This document shows positions 28,100 to 37,600 of a stretch of 64,000 bases of DNA, in pieces (within the stretch, counting starts at the first letter, position 1; each line of letters starts with the position of its first letter). The notes beneath the pieces were generated by a model. It did not search any database. It had not been told where the DNA came from and saw nothing but the letters and a program-made list of their open reading frames with translations. Both the position numbers and the translations under genes were made by a program. The stretch comes from Portibacter lacus (lineage in GTDB: Bacteria > Bacteroidota > Bacteroidia > Chitinophagales > Saprospiraceae). The stretch covers positions 124,001-188,000 of the forward strand of contig NZ_JAJNKA010000005.1 in assembly GCF_021533215.1 (NCBI RefSeq), given 5' to 3'.

Positions 28100-28180
28100 G
28101 AATTAGATATTTAGTTGTTAAGGTACTATTTTGCTATTAAATACCTTTAATTATCATTCTCAATTTATCCTTTTTCTATT

Positions 28181-28588
28181 TTAATACTTAATAGGTTCTA
28201 TTAAAGAAATTATTCTTGATTTATACGTCCTACTCATTGGCAGAATCGATTCATCTGACAATTCAATGTTGCTATTTCCAATGAAAGTAATTTCTGAAGC
28301 ATTGATAACGTGCGAATGATGAATTCTGATGAATACATCGTCTTCCAGTTTAGAAATCACAGACTTCATGGTTTTCGATACGGTGTACTTCTTCAACGAT
28401 TTAGTAAAAATGTGTGTGTAATTGCCTGAACTTTCTATTCGAAGAATATCCATTTTTTTCACAAGATGAATTCCTTCTGCCGAGGGCACATAGAGTTTGT
28501 CTAGAAAAGGATTATTAGGCTTAAGGATTTCCTTCTTTATTGAAACTACCTTGACATGGTTGAGTTTGATGACATTGTTCTGTTTCAT
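28181..28588 (-). CDS. Stand-alone LytTR-type DNA-binding regulator
   Basis: About 135 residues contain a LytTR domain over the last about 100 (DILRIESSGNYTHIF, FIRIHHSHVINASEI, LSDESILPMSRTYKSRI). No receiver domain is present, unlike most LytTR regulators. I chose the ATG at 28588; an upstream TTG (28612) lies next to the T tract of a terminator and is unlikely. It follows the giant beta-helix gene on the same strand beyond a strong terminator, so it probably has some read-through or its own promoter. Its targets are unknown; the giant neighbour is one candidate. Confidence 0.85.
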   Translation of the reverse strand: MKQNNVIKLNHVKVVSIKKEILKPNNPFLDKLYVPSAEGIHLVKKMDILRIESSGNYTHIFTKSLKKYTVSKTMKSVISKLEDDVFIRIHHSHVINASEITFIGNSNIELSDESILPMSRTYKSRIISLIEPIKY

Positions 28589-28610
28589 TTGATTGTTTGG
28601 TTTTATTGGC

Positions 28611-28645
28611 AAAAAAAAGAGGAAGCAACATTAAGTTACTTCCTC
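28611..28645 (-). terminator. Rho-independent terminator of the giant gene
   Basis: On the minus strand, GAGGAAGTAAC and its near-perfect complement form an 11-bp stem (28619-28645, one mismatch) followed directly by eight T (28611-28618). It begins a few bases after the giant gene's stop. Confidence 0.9.
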
Positions 28646-28651
28646 GACTAT

Positions 28652-31600
28652 TTATTTATTGATAATTACGTCTCCTTTCACTATTACTTTGCTATTCAGA
28701 CCTAGATTCGTGAAGGCTTTCGGTGTTGTATCTTCATGATTGCCTTCCAATACCACGTTTTCAAGAATTAAGTTTCCGTTATTCAGAATTGCTCCTCCAT
28801 TAGTTGCAGCATATCCATTCATTAACTTAACACCTTTTATTTCAAAGGTTACCCCTGGAGCAACATTGAAAATTCTAGAAAGATCATTACCAGAAATGGT
28901 TAATTTGTCATCACCCATTCCTTTCAATACTTTGTCAGAATCGATTAAGATCTCTCCTGAAGTAAGCGTAATTGTTTGATTTAATAGAGCATTATCAAAG
29001 TAAATGGTATCACCTATACAAGGACTATCTATGATACTTCGGAATGAACCATAACCACTGTCATTATTATTCATCACCCTGTTCACTGCAGGTTCCACTT
29101 CTATGGTTAATTCTTCTGTGCTCGTACAATCGCCCGAAATCAAGGTATAGGTAATGACATGCATACCCGGACCAGCAAGAGCAGGATCGAAATCGTTTCC
29201 TGAAATACCAGGCCCACTAAATGTACCACCAGAAGGCGTAGCATTTAAAGGCATAATACCATCAAAGAAGCAAAAACTAGCTACCGGATCAATTGTAATT
29301 GCGGTTAATGGAGTGACCACTAATTCATAATCCATCGTAGATATACACCCATCTTTACTTGTGACTTCTAATGTATACATTCCATCATCACTAATTGCTG
29401 CTGTGAAACTGTAATTCGTTCCTGCTCCTACTATACCTGTTCCTACTTCTACTCCTTCATGCAACATCCTAAATTCATCTGTTGCCGCACCCGTCAAGCT
29501 AACATTTACAGTCTCACCTTCACATATGGTAAGCGATCCACCATCCAAAATCTCTAGTGCATTAACCGTTAATTCATTCACAGGGAAAACCCCGACCTCA
29601 TAGATAAAGGTCATCTCCGTTGTACATCCACCTACTTTCGTAACGACTAGTTTGTATTCGCCAGCAAAATAGGAAACAGAACCAAAGTTGTAATTTATAC
29701 CCATTCCTATTGTACCATTAATCACTGGATTGCCATCACGTGTCAGTGAATACAAGTCCATTTCATTTCCAGTTAGGAAAAGTGTAACATTTTCTCCTTC
29801 ACAAAATTTCACCGTATCTAAGTGGTATATATTATTACCATTCGTTGTTAATTCATAAGTAACAGGAATAGCGACTAGATTATTCCAGTAAATATCATAA
29901 TCAACACCCAATTCTGTATTGTGACCTTGAAGTATGATATTTTCAAAGTGGGTAGATCCGAAACTGCTTAAATTAACACTTGTATAGGTCAAGTTACCTT
30001 GTAAAGTAGACACTGTAAATCTGAATTCACCATCTGGCAATACTTTCATTCTAAGGGTAACCCACTGATCGTATACAAAACCTGATGGAAGTCCAAGATC
30101 AGCCCATGTTCCATTATCAAAGACTCTAAACCTTGGTGTTCCACTATCTGAAGTAAATTCAAGAATCGGATATGCACTTAAGGCGTTCGATGCGTTAAAT
30201 GCTTCTCCCCAGAAACCCGCCATTCTTCTTCCTGTGGTTGCCCAATCAGAAGGAACAAATAAATCAATCTCTGTTTCAAGACTGGAAGGATGGACTGCTA
30301 TTCTTCTTCCTTGGGTATTGTAGAAATTATTACCAGCAGGATATCCATTGTTTGATGTAATACTATGTTTTAGTGTATTCGTAGTTGCATCTGGCGCCGT
30401 TGATTGTGAAACAAATTCTACAGGCGTCTTACCAAGTTCAGGTTTAAATCGATCAATAGACCAAACACCTACGCCTTCTTCTCCGCTCGCTCTAAGCTCT
30501 GCCGCTTCAGAAAAATCAAATGGTGCACATGGTTCTACGACTTTAATCGTAGTTGTACTTGTTGCAGAACAGTTATTAGCATTCGTAACAACAACTGTTA
30601 ACTCCATATCGCTATTCCCACTTGGATAAAATTCTATTGGGTTTACTGCATCATCAATGATTGTTCCGTTAGTAAGCGTCCAAGCGTAAGTATCACCTGA
30701 ACCAGGTACACTTGCCATATTACCCGTAGAATTAAACCACACTGCATAATCTGCAGTAATTTCTGCTGAGGATGTAGGTTTAACATTTAATGTATAAGAA
30801 GTCGTTGTAACACAACCTTCAGAATTGGTCACTGTAAAATCATAGGTTCCTGCATCACTAATTGCAGCTGTGAAATCATATGTAAATCCGCTACCGATGC
30901 TTCCTGAACCTACGGAAGCACCATTAAATACCATATCAAATACATCCGTTGATTCTCCTGTCAAACTCAATGCTACTGGATCTCCTTCACATACAGTCAA
31001 TGTCTGACCATCACTTAAAGCATTACCTCCTTCTGATAATGTAAAGACGGGTACAGGATTAACTGTTATCGCTACTTCTATGACATCACTTACACATTCG
31101 AAAGCATCAAGTATACCATTATCATTTGCATCATTATAGACATATGCTACCGAAGTTAACATTCCTGGTATTGTTGGGTCTGCTAATCTCAATGACATTT
31201 TTTCTAAAGCTGCATGATTAGCGTTAAATGTTTTCACTTTAAAATCAGCATCGAGAGGAGGTGTTACAAGATTCGTTCCCTCATAATCAATCCACATTGC
31301 CAAGTTGTTTATATCAGGTGATATCATTGATAACACTACATTGTCATCCGTATCACAAACTTCTAGGCTTACATCTTCGTCTGTATCTACTACATCATTA
31401 TTGGTGTTTTCTATGGTTACACTATTAATTGTATAGTTTATTTTTTTAGTCAGGTATTCTTGGATAATAGCCTCGTCTACTTCTACAAATGGCGTCGAAC
31501 TCTGGTAATTATTCGTTGATAATCTGTTGTCAATTCCATTGAGATTAAACGTATTAGATCCAAGATCGATATTACAAACCGTCGGCGAATTTCCACGTCC

Positions 31601-34600
31601 AAAATATGCTGGTGAATCACCTACGTTTTGGCTACCTGATCCAGAATTATTGCTTACATAATTTGCGTTAGTGTGACCTCCTCCTTGAAGTTGAATTCCG
31701 ACATCGTTTCCTGTTAATACATTTCCTGAAACAACATGGTCTGAACCTTCTATAACGATACCAAAACCTTCTTCGGCTGATGAAGATTGCTTATAATTCG
31801 TCACCGTATTATTTGTTAACGTAACACCATTGGGTATATCAGCATATCCTTGAGGATTCCCATTGGTGAAGTCTCTTCTCATTACCACAATACCTGCTCT
31901 ATCTCTAAGATCACTATTCGCATTGGTCAAGTTGATATTATTCGCATGGAGGGTAATTCCACCATCTGGATTTTTGATTTCGATTCCATATCGTCCTCCT
32001 CCAGTAATAATATTATTATTGATGGTATTCGAACCAGTGTTGTCATTCAAACCTAGTACACCTATTGCGTTATCTCCAGTACCGATTGCGATCGTATTAT
32101 AAGAGATATTAACATTAGAAGCGGTTCCATCCTGAAGTTCGATTCCACAGCAGTTGTTATTACTTAAACTATTATTTGTAATGTTGATATTTTCTTTGAA
32201 ACCATTCCAGATAACAATTCCCCGAGCACCAACTGTGTGACCAGAAATCATTGAACCATTAATCGTCACATCATTTATAGGACCATTGGCATAGAAACCT
32301 GATCCTCCGACATTGTCTAGAATCGCTACGTTATCAACAGTTAAGTTATCATTTCCTCCTATTGCATAGATTCCTGCATCGGCGGTTCCAGATGAACCAG
32401 CAAAATTCTGAACGGTAAGATTTTGTAAGGTTACATGAGTTACATTATTATCGATGAAGATCCCATCTCCTGTTCCTGCAAGTCCAGTACCATCGATAAT
32501 ATAAAGTTCCTTATCCGATGTTTTCCCTTGGATGGTTAAGGATTTACTTACCACAACTCTTTCATTATATGTCCCCTCAGCTATTTCGATCGTGTTTGTC
32601 GCTGTTGCTGCTTCTATAGCTTCTTGTATGGTACAGAAATATTCATCTGAGTCAGTATTATGAACAGGGCCAATTGCAACACCAGGAGTTACTGCATCAA
32701 AGGCATTATCTAACCAAGGACAAAAATTGACATTCTCGGTCACATTGTCTCCTATTCCAGGACCTTCACCTGAAGGTCCTAACTCATCGCCCCACCAGTT
32801 TGATGAAGCATCAATTTCAACTTCTGAACCTGAGGCTGTGAAGCCATAAATATTACCGAAAATATTGTTGTTATTCGCGATAACAACACTCTCGTCAATT
32901 GCATCAAAACCTACAGCAACACCGATTGTGTTTCCACTGATTGTATTGTTAGAAATGATAGCTTCAGTTCCTAGACCACTATAGGTTGAAACTAATATTC
33001 CTGCGGAAGATGATCCATCGGTTAGCGCAGTACCCAAATTACCACTTACAATATTGCCCATAATATTAACTTTGGCACCTGCATTTATATCTAACATATA
33101 ATCTATCCAATCTCCAGCCCCCTTTCCTGTATATATATTATTTGTGAAATTGGAACCCGAAATCCCAGTTCCAAAGTATTGCATTCCTATTCGACCAATT
33201 TCGTCAAACATACAATTGCTAACATCAACGTTACCTGTTCCAAAAGCAGCATAAGCAGTACCTGCATATGGACTTCCCGACGATTGGTATTTAATATTTG
33301 TGAAATAAACATTATCAACAGAACCTGAGCCTGTAGATCGAACTGCTTGCCATACTAATTTTCCTAGACCATTAATTGTCATTTTTTCTAAGTGGAACTC
33401 TATACCAGCATTCACTAAAATAAAACCTCGTGCATTTCCTGTATTCCCAGTATTAAATCCCGGTCGTAGAACCGTACTTGTTTTCCCAAGACCTTGCAAT
33501 GTGATGTCTTTTGTTACAACAATCTGCCCAGGTTCTGTGTAATCCGTAAGCTGAATTTCTAAGGTATCACCTGCTACTGCTGCATCTATACCATCTTGAA
33601 TAGATGGATAGAATACCTCAGTGGTAATATTCAAAATTGGGAACATTCCACCACATGCTATAGGCGTTGGCTGAAACCCAATATCAACATTATCATCTGT
33701 TCCATCTGTTAAGTAAGGACTTGATGTTACTCCTCCATTAATTTTGTTTTGAATATCAGATTGATCTACTGAACCCCAATAGTTACATGAAGCATTTACT
33801 GAACCTGACATTTTATTCCAGACCCCTAAATCAACATTTGTAAAGCTGTTATTATTAATCATAATGTCTGCGACATCATTATTGTCCTCAATTAATACAG
33901 CAACTGCATCTGAAGGAGATTTGTGATCAATAATCGTATGAATGTTATTGTTTAATACATCTGCACTTGGTGTATTTCCTTCTAGACCAATAGCATGCGC
34001 CCAAAGTCCTTCTATGTCACTAATATCATTATTCGTTATCTGTGCATCCACAACATTTCCACCGCCTGAACCACCATATCCTAACAAAATTCCATAGGCG
34101 CCTTTTCCACCTTTACTTGCAGAAGCGAAAGGTATTGTTGCAGCTCTAACTAAGTCTATACAATTCTCACTTATTACTAAACCTGTGATATTCCCAGCGG
34201 CTTGTGAATCCCCAATAAATATAGCAGAGGCACTTCCATTCGAAATGGCTGGATCTTTTATCCCTGCATGAATATCTCTAAACTTGTTATTAGCAATGTT
34301 GATGTCATCAATAGATGCGTTATTCACATTAACAAATAAAGCATGTGTATTCCCAGATTCGGTGTTATTCCCGACTTGAGTAATGATATTATTGGTGAAT
34401 GTAAAACCTCCATGCTCTGAATTGTAAACCGCGTAATGTCCACCTGAATTCGTTAGTGTAAATCCAGAAATGGTAACACCATCTGCTGATACGGTAATTG
34501 GAGTTGTTCCACCAGTTTCAGGCTCTATGATTGTTTCTTCGCCTCTTACATCACAACCTGCAATGGTAGCATTCGCACCCTTTAATACAATACCTTTATT

Positions 34601-37600
34601 TATATTGATATCCTCACTAAATGTACCAGCTGGTAGGGTGATCTCATGTCCTGCCAATGTTTCAGCATCATCAATTGCATCTTGAACCGAACAGAAAAAT
34701 TCTCCAGTATTAGTATTTTTTATAGGTCCTTCTAGTTCTTCAGTTCCGCTCCCTATCGGTACATTATAATACAGACAAGTTTCCACCATTGCATTTACCG
34801 GATTTCCTCCTCCATAGCCTTCTCCTCCAGGACCATCAGGGTCTCCCCAGAAATTTTTCATTGCATCTACCATTGGTGCCGTTGTAGTAACACCAAAGTC
34901 ATTGAAATAAATATTATTGTCATTCGCTGTTACTTCGCTCACATCACTTCCATCATACCCTACCGCAATACCTGTTGAATTATTGGTAATTTGATTTCCT
35001 GTTATTGTGGCCATAGTACCTGGCGCGAAAAATGTCGAAACAAGTATTCCAGCTGATGTAGAGCCATCTGTACTTGCTATTCCCCTGTTTCCTGTCACCG
35101 TATTATTAGTTACATTGACAACTGCTCCTGCACTGATATCTAAACCATAATCTAACCAATCTCCAACACCTTTACCGGTGTAAGTATTACCTGAAAATGT
35201 CGAAGTAGATACTCCAGTACCGAAGTATAATATCCCTATTCTACCTATTTCGTTAAACATTGAATTCGATACATCTACCGGTCCTGTTCCGAAGGCAGCA
35301 ATAGCTACTCCAGAATAATCTGGACCCGATTCTTTGTACTTGATTTCAGTAAACTGAACATTATCAACAGCACCTTCTCCTTTGTTTCTAATCGCTTGGT
35401 AAACGAGTTTTCCTGTCCCATCTATCGTCATGTTGGATAGATTAAAGTCAACATTGGCATTCACCAAAATAAATGCTCTTGCATCTCCTGCATTTCCAGT
35501 ATCTGTGCCAGGTCTTAAAGTTGAACTTGCTTTGTCAACACCAACTAAGTTTAAATTTTTATCAATAATAATTTGACTTGGTTCCGTAAAATCAGCTACT
35601 TCTATTTTGATCGTATTTCCTGCATTAGCAGCCGTAACTGCTTCTTGGATTGTACAGAAATATTCCCCAGAACTGATATTATGAATTGGTCCAACTGCCA
35701 TTCCTGGGTCTGGTGTTGCATCAAATGCATCGTCTAACCAAGGACAAAGCAAAACATTCTGACTAACCGTGTCTCCTGTTCCATATCCCGCTCCAGCAGG
35801 TCCTAAATTATCGCCCCACCAGTTACTTGTAGCATTGACCGAAGGTCCAGTGGATGAAATACCATACTCATTATCAATAATATTGTTTTCTGTCGCATTT
35901 ACTACACTGACATCACTTCCATCATATCCTACAGCGATTCCTGTTGTGTTATCCGTAATGTTGTTATGTAAAATGTTAACACTATTTGGAGCAGAATTCG
36001 CTGGTGTCGGAAAGTAAGAGGTGACTAATATTCCTGCTGAAGAAGACCCATCCGTTGATGCTTCTCCAGTATTTCCACTTATGGTATTGTTCTCAACAGT
36101 TATAGTCGTTCCACCTGAAATATCTAAAGCATAATCTAACCAATCGCCATCTCCCTTTCCAGTGTACATATTATTAGCATAGGTTCCAGATATAACGGCA
36201 CCTGGAATTACACCATTTCTATAATGTACGCCTATTCTTCCGATCTGGGTAAATATACATCCTGTGATATCCACATTACCATCTTGAACTTGAACGGCAA
36301 TGCCTATATATGGAGAGGCTGAATGTTTGATTTCATTAAAGGCAACATTTTCAACTTTTCCACCATCTTGAAATCTTAAAGCAGTGTAGGTGTCTTTTCC
36401 TGTCGCATCGATGGTCATTTTTTCAATACTTACATTCGTTCCTGGTTCAGTCAGAATCCAAGCACTTGAAACATTACCATGTCCACTTGATGCTGTGTTG
36501 TAATTTGATCTTAGTATTGTCAATGTCTTTCCCTTTCCTTGAATGACTAAGCTTTTATTAATTGTGATCTGCCCAGGTTCTGTATAATCAGCAAGCTGAA
36601 TTTCTAAGGTATCACCAGACGTAGCTGCATCTATCCCTTCCTGAATAGTGGAATAGAATACTTCAGATGTAATATTTAGAATAGGAAACATTCCTCCACA
36701 TGCAAGTGCCGTTGGTTGGAAACCAATATCCGCTGGCAAATCATCTGTTCCATCTGTTAAATATGGGCTTGCTGTTACAGCACCACTGATCTTAGATTGA
36801 ATGATTGCCTGATCTATGCTTCCCCACCAATTACAAGTAGCCTCAACAGCTCCTAATGCAGCTCCATTATATATCGCATAATTATTATTGCCTTCAAGGC
36901 TGTTGTTAACAATTAGAATTTCTTTTCCTGTTAAGTCTTCACCATCCTTAATTGCTATTCCATTATAAGAAGAGGAAAGGATATTTTCGCTTATAGTTAC
37001 AAGACCTGAAAAAGCTCCACCATACAGTCGGATAGCTCCTTTGTCTACTTTTAATTTTGAATTAGCATTGTTAATTGTATTTGCTAAAACCGTAACGTCA
37101 CTGCATATTCCTGATAATTGTAATCCTTGCTCTGGAGTATTTTCAATTATATTTCCATGTATAGCTAGTCCGTTAGCTCCATCTACTAATAATCCTCCAT
37201 AGGCTGGATTGCTAATCTTATTATTCGAAATACTTCCACTTACTCCACCAAAAACCATCCCTGATTGCAATTCATCATTTGAGGTTCCTTCTATTAGATT
37301 TCCTTCTATCGTTAGGTTAGCAGTGGTCGTCGTAAGCCCAGACTTTATTGCTGTATAGACACATTCTATAAACCTGTTGTTGTTTATTGTAATCCCACTA
37401 GTATTACCTTGGATATAGATCGGCCACTCACTTATTGCCGAAACTCCAAAAAATTCAAAGCCATTAATCATCACATCACTCCCTGCGCTTATTCTTATAT
37501 TCTCCGTTAGCATAGCTTCTGCAACTCTGCTTCCATCAACTGCACTGATCGCTGAATTCGGTCCAAGGATAGATAATTCTTTATCTATCATAAGAGGCTC

